A DNA stretch of 64,000 nt from Winogradskyella marina (GTDB taxonomy: Bacteria > Bacteroidota > Bacteroidia > Flavobacteriales > Flavobacteriaceae), in contig NZ_JADOET010000011.1 of NCBI RefSeq assembly GCF_015645385.1, positions 1 to 64,000 on the forward strand. The letters run 5' to 3'. Below, piece by piece: positions 40,845-50,703 of this stretch. The notes under the pieces were generated by a model that was not told where the DNA came from, made no database searches, and was given only the letters and a program-made list of their open reading frames with translations. The position numbers and the translations under genes are program-made. How positions within the stretch are numbered: the stretch's first letter is position 1; every line of letters begins with the position of its first letter.

Positions 40845-43800
40845 ATGAAAAAAAAACTTACTAATCATCTTCTCTTTTCGGAGAGAAGGTTTTTTACGCT
40901 TCTCATGAAAACATTTATTTTTCTATTTTCTTTGTCCGTATTTAGTTTGACTTCAAAAAGCGGATTTTCTCAAAATGCTAAAATTAAAATTAAAAAGGAT
41001 CAGGTTGTTTCAGTTGACGGAGTGTTTAAATTAATAAAGGATCAAACAGATTACACTTTTGTTTACCGTGCTGATTTGTTTGAAAATTACCCAAAAGTTC
41101 CCTTAAAGAAAGGCATATTTCCAGCAGACAAACTTTTAGAGATGAGCTTGTCAAAAGGAACATTTATCTGCGAATTTTCAGAACAAAATACTATTCTTAT
41201 TAAAAGTAAGGTAACGGACAACACCACGGTTGTAAAACCCAATACCATATTACAACAAACAGTAAGTGGTAATGTGATTGACGAAACAGGGCTTCCGCTA
41301 CCTGGAGTCGATGTAGTGGTGAAAGGTACTAGAAACGGTGTGTTTACCGATTTGGATGGTAATTTTACTCTCAAGATAAACGACGTTAGTGAAACCACTA
41401 CACTAATTTTTAGCCATATGGGCTATAAAAAAATAGAGCAGCTTATAGGTACTCAAACCTTTTTTAAAGTTAAAATGATTCCAAACCTTGATAATTTAGA
41501 CGAGGTAGTTGTGATTGGGTATGGAACGTCTAAAGTAAAAGATGCTACAGGGGCAATTGCTAGAATAACAGCTAAAGATATTGAGAATGCACCTATGGAA
41601 GGCACTATTGAAAGTTCACTTCAAGGTAAAGCATCAGGCGTAAGTGTTCAAGTGCAATCGGCTTCACCGACATCACCGATAAGTGTAATTATTAGAGGGC
41701 AATCATCATTATCTGGAGACAATCAACCACTATGGGTTATAGATGGTGTGCCACAATATACTAGCACAACTTCTGGGGGAGTTTACAACTCCCTAAATAA
41801 TTTAAATATGAACGATATTAAAAGTATCGATATATTGAAGGATGCTTCTGCAACAGCAGTATATGGATCAAGAGCAGCTAATGGTGTTGTGATTGTTACA
41901 ACAAAAGAAGGAAAGCATAATATGAAACCGATAGTTCAGATATCATCACGTTTAGGACTAACGGCTATGGATTTTAACGATTACGCATTATTTGAAACTG
42001 ATGCATATAAAAATTTCACAATAGCAGCTAGTAGGGAGTCGGTTATTAGTAATGGGAGTTTTAATTATTTTATACTACCATATTTAGACGAACAGGCTTT
42101 TTTTAATTTAAACACTAGCGAATATGACGCTTCAGATTTACAAGTGTTACCAGATGCTTTTTATGATTCCAATACCAATTGGCAAGATGAGATGACACAA
42201 AATCCATTAGCTGTTCAACATGATTTTTCTGTTCGTGGAGGGTCAGAAAGAAGCACCTATTTTGTCTCGTTTAATTATAATGAAAGAGAAGGAATTATTA
42301 AATCTGGACAAAGTGAGTTATATGGTGGTCGTCTAAATTTTGACACAAAAATTGGAGAGAAACTTACATTTGGGTTAAATATAAATGCGAGTAAACGTAC
42401 AGCAGACGAAAAGGATGGCATGCTAAGATCTTTGAAGTACACGCGTCCAGACCTTCCCGCTTTTAATGAAGATGGTTCAATATATACGGCAGATATATAT
42501 ACTGAAAATCCTTATACTACACTCTTAAATACCTATTCAGGAAAGAATTTTATATTTAATGGAACAGGGTATTTAGAATACGAAATAATTAAAGATTTAT
42601 CCTTAAGAGGAGCTGTTACAAGTAATCATTCAGATAATGAATCATTACGTTATCACCGTTTAGGGAGTAGTGATAATAATGCGTTTAATAATAGAACTTG
42701 GTATAGTTATAAAAGAACATTTAATGTCATGGAAGGGACGTTGTCTTATGCTAAAGTCTTTAACAAACACAATTTTAATCTTTTATTAGGATATTCTAGT
42801 GAAGGAAGCAAGAGTAATAACTATTCAATGAGTGCTCAAGATTTTCCAGACGATGATGTTCTTAATAATTTTGGTTCTGCAGCAGATATTACCGGTGTGT
42901 CCGAAACTGAGTCACAGAATGCATTGATTTCTCAATTTGCCCGCCTTCATTATAAATTTGATGACCGTTATATTATATCTGGAACAGTTCGTCGTGATGG
43001 TTCTTCTCGTTTTGGTGAAGACAATCGTTTTGGAATTTTTCCATCTGGAGCTTTCGCATGGTTGATTACAGAAGAAAGCTTTATGAAATCTTCAAAAATT
43101 GAAAAATACATCTCGTATTTAAAATTAAGAACATCTTTAGGTATAACTGGTTCTCAAAATCTTAGTAATTTTGGTTGGATAACGTTAATTGGTTCTACAA
43201 TTTATGATGATAGTCCTGGCTTATCTCCATCAACAATTGGAAACCCAGACTTAGGATGGGAACAAACGGAAATGTTTGATTTAGGTCTAGATTTTGGATT
43301 GTTTGACCATCGGGTCTCGGGGACAGTTGGGATATATGAAAAGAAAAGTAAGGATTTGATTTATAAAAGACCGATAGCTTGGAGTTCTTCCTTTAGAGAC
43401 GTAACATCAAATGTAGCGACAATTAGTAATAAAGGTTTCGAATTTGATATCAGATACAATATCATTCAAAAAACGAATCATCGCTTATCTTTTGATTTTA
43501 ATTTTTCTAAAAATGTAACCAAAGTAACTAAAATTAATGGTTCACTCGAAGAGATACATTATCCATCAAGTCGTTACCCATATATTAGATTAGTTGAAGG
43601 AGGAGAGATTGGACAATGGTATGGATTAGAAACTGCAGGTCGTTTTTATGTAAATGCGGAAGACATGTATGGTTTTGTTGATAATACAGCTTCTACGGGG
43701 CAAGCATCACATTTTAACACATCTACAGAGACAACAGGAGATCTTATTTTTATTGATCAAGATGGAGATGGTAAAATAACTGATGACGATCGTGTAAATA

Positions 43801-44327
43801 TAGGAAGCTCAACACCAAAAGGTTTTGGAGGTTTTGGTTTAACCTATCAATACAAAGGCTTCAGTATTAATACAACATTTAGTTATGCGTATGGGCATAA
43901 AAGATTCTGGAATTTGCCATATACAGATGTTGCAAACACTAGAAATTATAACCAAAGTAATTTAATAGCAGGACAAAGTACTATTCTAAACAATCCATAC
44001 GATGCACTTTATCCAAGAATGGCTCCTGGTGGACTAGGTTCTAATAACAAGTTTTCAGATTTCTATTTACACGATGCATCTTATGTTCGTTTAAATGCAC
44101 TAAATATTAGTTATAAGTTACCTAGTGATATATTTTCTTCTTCGACAATAAAAGGAATAGAACTTACGCTGCAAGGCACAAATTTATTTACAATTACTAA
44201 GTATCCAGGATTCGATCCTCAAGGGAATTGGTCGAGTACGTCTATCGGTTCAGGAATGTCAATAGATTCTAGTAGATATCCTTCAGCACAAGTTTACAGC
44301 CTTGGAGTAAAAATGAGTATACAATAA
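40845..44327 (+). CDS. SusC/RagA-type TonB-dependent receptor with STN signalling domain
   Basis: About 1160 residues from the ATG at 40845; an upstream TTG nine codons earlier is less likely. The signal peptide ends about SGFSQ. Next come an STN domain (about 45-105) for signalling to FecR, a carboxypeptidase-like domain (VSGNVIDETGLPLPGVDVVVKG), a plug with the RagA motif (LDEVVVIGYGTSKVKDATGAI, IRGQSSLSGDNQPLWVIDGV, KSIDILKDASATAVYGSRAANGV) and the large barrel. With SusD it forms a lidded importer for oligomers such as glycans or peptides. The ligand is unknown. Confidence 0.94.
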   Translation: MKKKLTNHLLFSERRFFTLLMKTFIFLFSLSVFSLTSKSGFSQNAKIKIKKDQVVSVDGVFKLIKDQTDYTFVYRADLFENYPKVPLKKGIFPADKLLEMSLSKGTFICEFSEQNTILIKSKVTDNTTVVKPNTILQQTVSGNVIDETGLPLPGVDVVVKGTRNGVFTDLDGNFTLKINDVSETTTLIFSHMGYKKIEQLIGTQTFFKVKMIPNLDNLDEVVVIGYGTSKVKDATGAIARITAKDIENAPMEGTIESSLQGKASGVSVQVQSASPTSPISVIIRGQSSLSGDNQPLWVIDGVPQYTSTTSGGVYNSLNNLNMNDIKSIDILKDASATAVYGSRAANGVVIVTTKEGKHNMKPIVQISSRLGLTAMDFNDYALFETDAYKNFTIAASRESVISNGSFNYFILPYLDEQAFFNLNTSEYDASDLQVLPDAFYDSNTNWQDEMTQNPLAVQHDFSVRGGSERSTYFVSFNYNEREGIIKSGQSELYGGRLNFDTKIGEKLTFGLNINASKRTADEKDGMLRSLKYTRPDLPAFNEDGSIYTADIYTENPYTTLLNTYSGKNFIFNGTGYLEYEIIKDLSLRGAVTSNHSDNESLRYHRLGSSDNNAFNNRTWYSYKRTFNVMEGTLSYAKVFNKHNFNLLLGYSSEGSKSNNYSMSAQDFPDDDVLNNFGSAADITGVSETESQNALISQFARLHYKFDDRYIISGTVRRDGSSRFGEDNRFGIFPSGAFAWLITEESFMKSSKIEKYISYLKLRTSLGITGSQNLSNFGWITLIGSTIYDDSPGLSPSTIGNPDLGWEQTEMFDLGLDFGLFDHRVSGTVGIYEKKSKDLIYKRPIAWSSSFRDVTSNVATISNKGFEFDIRYNIIQKTNHRLSFDFNFSKNVTKVTKINGSLEEIHYPSSRYPYIRLVEGGEIGQWYGLETAGRFYVNAEDMYGFVDNTASTGQASHFNTSTETTGDLIFIDQDGDGKITDDDRVNIGSSTPKGFGGFGLTYQYKGFSINTTFSYAYGHKRFWNLPYTDVANTRNYNQSNLIAGQSTILNNPYDALYPRMAPGGLGSNNKFSDFYLHDASYVRLNALNISYKLPSDIFSSSTIKGIELTLQGTNLFTITKYPGFDPQGNWSSTSIGSGMSIDSSRYPSAQVYSLGVKMSIQ

Positions 44328-44353
44328 AAACACACACAATAAAAAATACACAC

Positions 44354-45853
44354 ATGAAAAAGATATTTTATATAGCGTTAATTGTTTTTGGGCTTGTCAT
44401 TAGTTCTTGTGAAGACAACTTAGATTTAACACCTAGTTATTCTTTAAATGAGACTAATGCTATAGCTAATGCAGAAGATGCACGTGCAGCTGTTAATGGG
44501 GCATATGCAACCATAGTAAATACAGATAATTTCTCAGGTAAGCTTTTTGTTTCATTAGCGTCTAGAGCTGGATTTGTTGATTGGTCTGCTGCTGATTATA
44601 ATATGGAGTACTCACAATCAAATGAGACTACTTCAGATATACCAAATAGATGGTTAGACTATTATGAGACTTTAAATGCAGCAAATTTTGCAATAAGCAA
44701 TATTGGTAAACTAACTCAAGACCAAATAAACCTCGAGGAAAAAGATGCTTTATTAGCTGAGGCAAGATGTATAAGAGCATTTGCAAATATGTTTGTGTTC
44801 TGGAATTATGGACATTGGTGGTCTAGTGACGATAGTAACCCGAATGGTATAATTTTCCGTGAAGAATCAATTACTTTAGGAGATATTGAAAAAGAACGCC
44901 TAAATGTAGGCGATAGTTATGAGAAAATATTTGAAGATTTTGATTTCGCTATTGAACACTTAGATAATTTTACGAATAATAGATATATGTCTAAAGAATT
45001 TGCAAAAGTTTTAAAAGCTAAAATCATACTATACAGAAATGGATATAACGACGGAACAGCTAATCTAAATGAAGCGATTACCTTAATAGATGACGTTTTA
45101 AATACGAGTACTCCAGGTTTTTCCATGCAAGGAGATTTAGCTAAGGTCTACCAAGATTCCTGGGATTCTAAAGAAAATCTATTTTGTAGTTATGTCTCTG
45201 ATAACGCAAATCGAATTGATAACATAAGTTATACATACTCATATTCTATAATCATGTTCTATGCAACCAAGTTACCTGTTGCTCCATATGATCAATTGGA
45301 TGCAGGATTAAATTTTGGTCTCGAATGGTTTGTAAATGATCCACGTTGGGATATCGTTACGGGAGAGGCGAGGGCGCCTATTGCATGGGATACGGATCCA
45401 AGGTTTACATTTACTAAAGTCGCAAGGTTAGGTCAGTATGAAGGGCAATTAGCGAGTCCAGAAGATCTTAAATATAATACCTATTTCTTTAGATATCCAG
45501 AATTATATATTCTAAAAGCTGAATTATTAGCAGGAACAGGTGCTTCTGTTGCAGAAGCGATTGCTCCAATTAATGAGATGCGCTCTAGAAGAACAAATCC
45601 TATTTTAGAAAGCTTAAATCCTACAACACAACAAGAATTGATGGATGCTATATTTAAAGAATACTTTTTAGAGACTTTTGTTGAAAACGGAAGTGAATAT
45701 TTTGCTTCTTTACGATTTAAAGATAGTTCAGGAAAACTTTGGATGGAAGCTATCAAAGGGGAGCCAATAGATGAAAATCACCTATGCTATCCTATTCCTA
45801 ATGTTGAGATGCAGTATAATACATTAATAGATCAAAACCCTGGTTTGCAATAA
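44354..45853 (+). CDS. SusD/RagB family surface lipoprotein
   Basis: A 499-residue lipoprotein with lipobox before Cys19 (ISSCEDNLDL). It shows SusD-type TPR-like helices (AEDARAAVNGAYATI, RWLDYYETLNAANFAISNIG, EARCIRAFANMFVFWNYGHWW), then YPELYILKAELLAGTGASVAEAIAPINEMRSRR and CYPIPNVEMQYN at the end. It is the lid of the SusC pore next to it and binds the substrate. It is 26 bp after susC and 15 bp before the DUF4465 gene. Confidence 0.94.
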   Translation: MKKIFYIALIVFGLVISSCEDNLDLTPSYSLNETNAIANAEDARAAVNGAYATIVNTDNFSGKLFVSLASRAGFVDWSAADYNMEYSQSNETTSDIPNRWLDYYETLNAANFAISNIGKLTQDQINLEEKDALLAEARCIRAFANMFVFWNYGHWWSSDDSNPNGIIFREESITLGDIEKERLNVGDSYEKIFEDFDFAIEHLDNFTNNRYMSKEFAKVLKAKIILYRNGYNDGTANLNEAITLIDDVLNTSTPGFSMQGDLAKVYQDSWDSKENLFCSYVSDNANRIDNISYTYSYSIIMFYATKLPVAPYDQLDAGLNFGLEWFVNDPRWDIVTGEARAPIAWDTDPRFTFTKVARLGQYEGQLASPEDLKYNTYFFRYPELYILKAELLAGTGASVAEAIAPINEMRSRRTNPILESLNPTTQQELMDAIFKEYFLETFVENGSEYFASLRFKDSSGKLWMEAIKGEPIDENHLCYPIPNVEMQYNTLIDQNPGLQ

Positions 45854-45868
45854 TTTAAATTATATTAT

Positions 45869-46930
45869 ATGAAATTTATTCCAAAATATATAGTTGCCAT
45901 AGCTTGTATAGCATTGTTCAATGCTTGCGATGATGAATTAGAGGTTAGAATACCATATCCAAATGATATCACCTTTAATGAAATAGAATTAGACCGCTTT
46001 ACTTACGAAATTTATGATGCTCCATTTAATGTTGGGAATAATGCGTCTGGTGTCGTCACCGTAAATGTATCTAATCCTGTTGGTGGGAATTTTAGTGGTT
46101 TCGCGTTATCTAATAAAAATTTTCGTTCTTACCCTTGGAGTTTAAGTAGAGATTTTGCTCCAGAAGGAGGTCTTACACCAAGTGAAGTGCAACAAGCTAT
46201 AGACTCAACAGCTTTTAGTGTTTATACAGATAAAGTCAACAGAACAGAGAATTATCTTGTAGGGAATACAACTGGAGATAACGCTTATTTTACCTTAGTG
46301 GAACCTGGTATTGTAGAACATGTTTTAGTCGCAAATACATCTTACAACTACCTTTTATCAAGCTTTGGATCAATCTATTCTGCAACATACGAACCTGACA
46401 CACAAGCTTATTTGTTTGATGGTCAGGCCGTACGAAATCACCAAATTGCAAACCCAAATAGTAATCTATTTAGTGCATTTAGTCTGCCTGCACCAAATAA
46501 TGTAGAGGCTGTAAGTTTAAGAGGTCACAACGTACTGACTAAACGTGCGGCAGGAGAAGCAGCAGGAGAGGTAGCTGAACAAGCTGTTTTAAATGCAGGA
46601 GGTACGGAAGAAGAAGCAGAAGAAGCCTATGATGAAGCTTATTCTGATGCTTTTGATGCTGTAAATACAGGGTATGTAAAATTGATTATAGAAGGTTACT
46701 TAAATGGAAGTACGACGGGTAACGTAGAAGTTTATTTAGCCGTAAGGCAGGAGGTTGATCCTGAAAACCCTGAGCATGGTTTTATTTTAAACGATTGGCG
46801 AAAAGTGGATTTAACCTCTTTAGGGGATGTTGACAAAGTTGTATTCAAAATGACCTCTTCTTATGTTGATGATCAAGGAAAAATGATCTATCCAAATACA
46901 TTTTGTCTAGATGGAATTCGACTTCAATAA
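45869..46930 (+). CDS. DUF4465 surface lipoprotein with an acidic helical insertion
   Basis: A 353-residue lipoprotein with lipobox before Cys20 (LFNACDDELE, the acidic stretch fitting surface export). The DUF4465 fold shows as GGNFSGFALSNK, VEHVLVANTSYNYLLSSFG, YVKLIIEGYLNGSTTGNVEVYLAV, DWRKVDLTSLGDVDKVVFKMTSS and FCLDGIRL. Between strands, residues ~226-265 form an Ala/Glu-rich, probably helical segment (KRAAGEAAGEVAEQAV, TEEEAEEAYDEAYSDAF) that I do not know from this family. It would sit at the surface with SusCD as an accessory binding protein. Confidence 0.82.
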   Translation: MKFIPKYIVAIACIALFNACDDELEVRIPYPNDITFNEIELDRFTYEIYDAPFNVGNNASGVVTVNVSNPVGGNFSGFALSNKNFRSYPWSLSRDFAPEGGLTPSEVQQAIDSTAFSVYTDKVNRTENYLVGNTTGDNAYFTLVEPGIVEHVLVANTSYNYLLSSFGSIYSATYEPDTQAYLFDGQAVRNHQIANPNSNLFSAFSLPAPNNVEAVSLRGHNVLTKRAAGEAAGEVAEQAVLNAGGTEEEAEEAYDEAYSDAFDAVNTGYVKLIIEGYLNGSTTGNVEVYLAVRQEVDPENPEHGFILNDWRKVDLTSLGDVDKVVFKMTSSYVDDQGKMIYPNTFCLDGIRLQ

Positions 46931-47058
46931 AACATAATAATATAAACAAAAACGGAAATTAAGTTTTCCATAGATAAAACACGTATTGAAATTCAAATAA
47001 ACTTTTCTCGTTTATAGTTTTCAATATTTAATCGATTCATATTTCTAAAACTTCTAAA

Positions 47059-48438
47059 ATGAAAACAAATATTGCGCTATTACTTCTATTTACGTTATTC
47101 TTAACGTCTTGCGGAGACAACAACCAAACAAAAGATTATATAGTACTTTCTGGTACCATTGATAATGCCTCTTCTACAAGGTTCATGCTTAGCGGTGATA
47201 ATATAAAGGCAAGAGATATTGAGTTAGATGAAAATGGATCCTTTTTAGATACCATAACTTCAGGTGAAGGACGCTACATTCTTTTTGATCCTAGAAATAG
47301 ATTTGACTTTTATTTTACTGATGGAGGAGAATATAATTTGACGGCAGATTTAAAAGATTTTAAGAAAACAGCAAAATTAACAGGTACAGATGTTAATGCT
47401 TCAAACTATCTATTTACTAAAATAAATAATATAAAGAAAGTAAGGGGTAATTATGTTAAGTTTAATTCTTTAAATGAATCAGATTTTTTAGCTAGACAGG
47501 CAGAGCTTCACACGCAATATGTTAGTTATTTGGATAGTTTTCCAAACTTGCCAAAAACATTTGAAAAATTTGAGCGCCAAGAATTAGAAAATTATAATTT
47601 TTTAACCTTAGCTAAGTATCCAAGCTTGCACAGAATGTATACTAAACAGCCAGATTTTGATGTATCGGCAGACTTCTATAAGAAATTAGAATCTGTAGAC
47701 TATCTAGATGAGGAAGCCTATAACCGAGGAGGCTCTTATGAGAAATTAGTAACATTGCATTTTAATCGTAAAGCTGAAGAATTAGCAGAGAAAGAAGATA
47801 TAGATAAATACTTTGCTAAATTAGAAGTGTTTGGTGCAATCCCTAACGATACGATTAAGAATAGCCTATTGTTCTCAGCAGCCAACCGCGATATTAGCTA
47901 TACAGATAAAATTGATGACTATTATAACACGTTCATTTCTTTTTCTACTGACTCAGAGGATAAAGAAAAGATTAAAGAAAAGTATGACACTGTAAAAAAG
48001 TTAGCTAAAGGACAGCCGTCACCAGTTTTTACAGATTATGTAAATCATGCCGGAGGTACAAATTCTTTAAGTGATTTTGAAGGGAAGTATGTATATATTG
48101 ATGTATGGGCAACTTGGTGTGCCCCTTGTATAAAGGAGATACCTTCGCTTAAAAAAGTTGAAAAACAATATCATGATAAAAATATAGAATTTCTTAGTAT
48201 TTCTATCGATGTAGAAAAAGCACACGACTCTTGGAGGAAAATGGTAACATCAAAAGAACTTGGTGGTGTTCAGTTACTTGCAGATGAAGCTTGGAAAAGT
48301 GAATTTATTAAAAATTATCAAATTAGTGGCATACCACGTTTTATTTTAATAGGTCCAGATGGTAATATTGTTGATGCAAACGCACCTAGACCATCGTCTT
48401 CTAAATTAATCTCATTATTTAATGAGCTAAATATTTAA
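47059..48438 (+). CDS. TlpA-like thiol-disulfide lipoprotein
   Basis: A 459-residue periplasm-facing lipoprotein. The lipobox is before Cys18 (LTSCGD). An N-terminal DUF4369-like beta domain (residues ~25-115) precedes a helical middle and a C-terminal thioredoxin domain (~315-459) with VWATWCAPCIKEIPSL, the active pair Cys354 and Cys357, and the cis-Pro in ISGIPRFILIG. Such proteins are reductants for periplasmic or outer-membrane thiol chemistry. The neighbouring dsbD gene would feed it electrons. It lies 128 bp after the DUF4465 gene. Confidence 0.9.
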   Translation: MKTNIALLLLFTLFLTSCGDNNQTKDYIVLSGTIDNASSTRFMLSGDNIKARDIELDENGSFLDTITSGEGRYILFDPRNRFDFYFTDGGEYNLTADLKDFKKTAKLTGTDVNASNYLFTKINNIKKVRGNYVKFNSLNESDFLARQAELHTQYVSYLDSFPNLPKTFEKFERQELENYNFLTLAKYPSLHRMYTKQPDFDVSADFYKKLESVDYLDEEAYNRGGSYEKLVTLHFNRKAEELAEKEDIDKYFAKLEVFGAIPNDTIKNSLLFSAANRDISYTDKIDDYYNTFISFSTDSEDKEKIKEKYDTVKKLAKGQPSPVFTDYVNHAGGTNSLSDFEGKYVYIDVWATWCAPCIKEIPSLKKVEKQYHDKNIEFLSISIDVEKAHDSWRKMVTSKELGGVQLLADEAWKSEFIKNYQISGIPRFILIGPDGNIVDANAPRPSSSKLISLFNELNI

Positions 48439-48561
48439 ATACATAAGTCGCCATTAATTTTAGCAAAATTAAAGGAGACTTGCAGTTACATCTTTCCTTA
48501 CAATTTTATTGGTATTAAAACATTTGAGTTAGTCATAATCAAAGGTTAGGAGGATTATATT

Positions 48562-48588
48562 GGGTTATTTGAAAAAGTAACCCTTTTA
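48562..48588 (+). terminator. weak terminator-like hairpin before dsbD
   Basis: Six-base stem GGGTTA / TAACCC followed by TTTT in the 237-bp gap between the TlpA-like gene and dsbD. It suggests dsbD may be a separate unit. The rest of the gap shows nothing clear. Confidence 0.35.
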
Positions 48589-48675
48589 AAATTGTTTGAA
48601 ATAGTTGTCCTTTTTTTTATAGAAAACCCTATCCAGTAGTTTTTTAACAAAAGCAAAAATTAAAATACATATTTA

Positions 48676-50646
48676 ATGAAAAATATAATATTAGCAATCG
48701 CTTTACTAATGTTTGGTTTCGTAAATAGCCAAGTCTTTGATCCTGTAAAATGGACGACTTCTGTAGAGAAAATATCCGATACAGAATATCAGTTGATTTC
48801 TACTGCAAATATCGATGCTGGTTGGCATTTGTATTCGCAAACGGTACCCGATGGAGGTCCAATACCTACGACATTTACGTTTGATAGTTCAGGAGAAAAT
48901 TTCACTTTAAACGGAGCGACAAAAGAAGGTGAGGGGCATACGGTTCAAGATCCTATTTTTGAAATGGAAATTAAATATTTTGATGGAGAGTCAAAATTTA
49001 TTCAAAATATAACAATCGATAAAGCGACAACGTCCGTCCATGGGTTTGTAGAATTTATGGTCTGCGATGATACGCGTTGTTTACCACCAACAGAAGTTGA
49101 TTTAGAATTTTATATTGGTGATAAAAAAGAATTAACTACAGAAACGAAAGGAGATGTTACAACCGTAGCACCAATAGAAAAAAGTGTTAAAACGAGTGAA
49201 GATTCGGCCACTAATAAAGGACTGTGGTCTATCTTTTTTATAGCATTTTTATCTGGTTTTGCAGCCTTGTTAACGCCTTGTGTGTTCCCGATGATTCCTA
49301 TGACAGTGAGTTTCTTTACTAAACAAAGTAAAAGCAGAGCTGCAGGTATAAAAAACGCCGTTATTTATGGTATTAGTATCATCGTCATCTATTTGTTATT
49401 AGGTATCGCTGTAACTGGAATTTTTGGTGCCGATGCCCTCAATGCACTCGCCACAAGTGTTTGGTTTAATGTTATTTTCTTTATTATTTTAGTTGTTTTT
49501 GCAGTGTCTTTTTTAGGAGCTTTTGAGATTATGCTACCCAATTCATGGGCTAATAAAGTAGATTCACAGGCCGATAGAGGTGGGTTGGTTGGTATATTTT
49601 TTATGGCGCTAGCTTTGGCTATAGTCTCATTTTCATGTACAGGGCCTATTGTTGGAACCTTATTAGTTGAAGCAGCATCTAAAGGTGGTTTAGCTCCAAT
49701 TATTGGTATGTTCGGGTTTTCATTAGCAATAGCTTTGCCTTTTGCTTTGTTTGCAGCTTTTCCAGGGTGGTTAAATTCACTGCCTAAATCAGGAGGTTGG
49801 TTAAACACCGTAAAAGTGTTTTTAGGATTTTTAGAATTAGCCTTAGCATTCAAATTCTTAAGTCAAGCCGATTTAGTACTGCAGCTTCATATTTTAGAAC
49901 GCGAAGTATTTATTGCGATTTGGATAGCTATTTTTGGAACCTTAGCGCTTTATTTATTCGGAAAAATTAAATTACCGCACGATTCACCATTAACGCATAT
50001 TTCAGTAGGTAGATTAAGTTTAGGACTTGTTGTTTTAACCTTCACAATTTATATGATTCCCGGACTCTGGGGCGCACCATTAAATCTCATTAGTGCGTTT
50101 CCACCTCCATTAGAATATAGCGAGTCTCCTTATGGTGTAGGGTATTCTAAATTAGGATCTGGCGGAAGTGCTTCAGCTCATGTCGATTTGCCTGAAGGTG
50201 CTCACCTATTAGCGCCACACGATATTTTGGCCTTTAATGATTATGATAAAGGTTTGGCCTATGCAAAACAAGTAGGTAGGCCAGTGATGTTAGATTTTAC
50301 AGGTTGGGCTTGTGTGAATTGTAGAAAGATGGAACAAAATATTTGGCCAAATCCAAAAATTTTAAAAATATTAAAAGAAGACGTTGTATTAATCTCTTTA
50401 TATGTTGATGATAAACGAAAACTTGAAGATGATGAGGTGGTGCCATCTCAACTTAAACCAGGGAAAAATTTAAAATATATAGGACAAAAATGGAGCGAGA
50501 TGCAAACTATAAAATACAAGTCAAATTCTCAGCCATTTTATGTTTTAATGGATCATAACGAAGATAAACTTATAGAACCTGTTGGTTATACTCCAGACGT
50601 AGATGACTATCACACTTGGTTAGAAACGGGGATCTCAAAATTCTAA
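48676..50646 (+). CDS. dsbD: thiol:disulfide interchange protein DsbD
   Basis: A 656-residue DsbD that moves electrons from cytoplasmic thioredoxin across the inner membrane. The signal peptide ends VNSQ. The periplasmic DsbD-alpha domain carries Cys130 and Cys135 (MVCDDTRCLPP). About eight membrane helices include the two conserved cysteines in LLTPCVFPMIPMTVSFF and SFSCTGPIVGTLL. The C-terminal thioredoxin-like domain has FTGWACVNCRKME. All six redox cysteines are present. The likely client is the TlpA-like lipoprotein upstream. Confidence 0.95.
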   Translation: MKNIILAIALLMFGFVNSQVFDPVKWTTSVEKISDTEYQLISTANIDAGWHLYSQTVPDGGPIPTTFTFDSSGENFTLNGATKEGEGHTVQDPIFEMEIKYFDGESKFIQNITIDKATTSVHGFVEFMVCDDTRCLPPTEVDLEFYIGDKKELTTETKGDVTTVAPIEKSVKTSEDSATNKGLWSIFFIAFLSGFAALLTPCVFPMIPMTVSFFTKQSKSRAAGIKNAVIYGISIIVIYLLLGIAVTGIFGADALNALATSVWFNVIFFIILVVFAVSFLGAFEIMLPNSWANKVDSQADRGGLVGIFFMALALAIVSFSCTGPIVGTLLVEAASKGGLAPIIGMFGFSLAIALPFALFAAFPGWLNSLPKSGGWLNTVKVFLGFLELALAFKFLSQADLVLQLHILEREVFIAIWIAIFGTLALYLFGKIKLPHDSPLTHISVGRLSLGLVVLTFTIYMIPGLWGAPLNLISAFPPPLEYSESPYGVGYSKLGSGGSASAHVDLPEGAHLLAPHDILAFNDYDKGLAYAKQVGRPVMLDFTGWACVNCRKMEQNIWPNPKILKILKEDVVLISLYVDDKRKLEDDEVVPSQLKPGKNLKYIGQKWSEMQTIKYKSNSQPFYVLMDHNEDKLIEPVGYTPDVDDYHTWLETGISKF

Positions 50647-50703
50647 AGGAAAACAATAGGTAGTAGAACAAATTTTAAATAAAATCACAAAAAAAATAAA
50701 ACC

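Noticed and set aside
49389..49853. A 154-codon frame antisense to dsbD.
   Set aside because: It lies opposite the membrane helices of dsbD, has a Pro/Lys/Ala-biased composition and no recognisable domain; a shadow frame.
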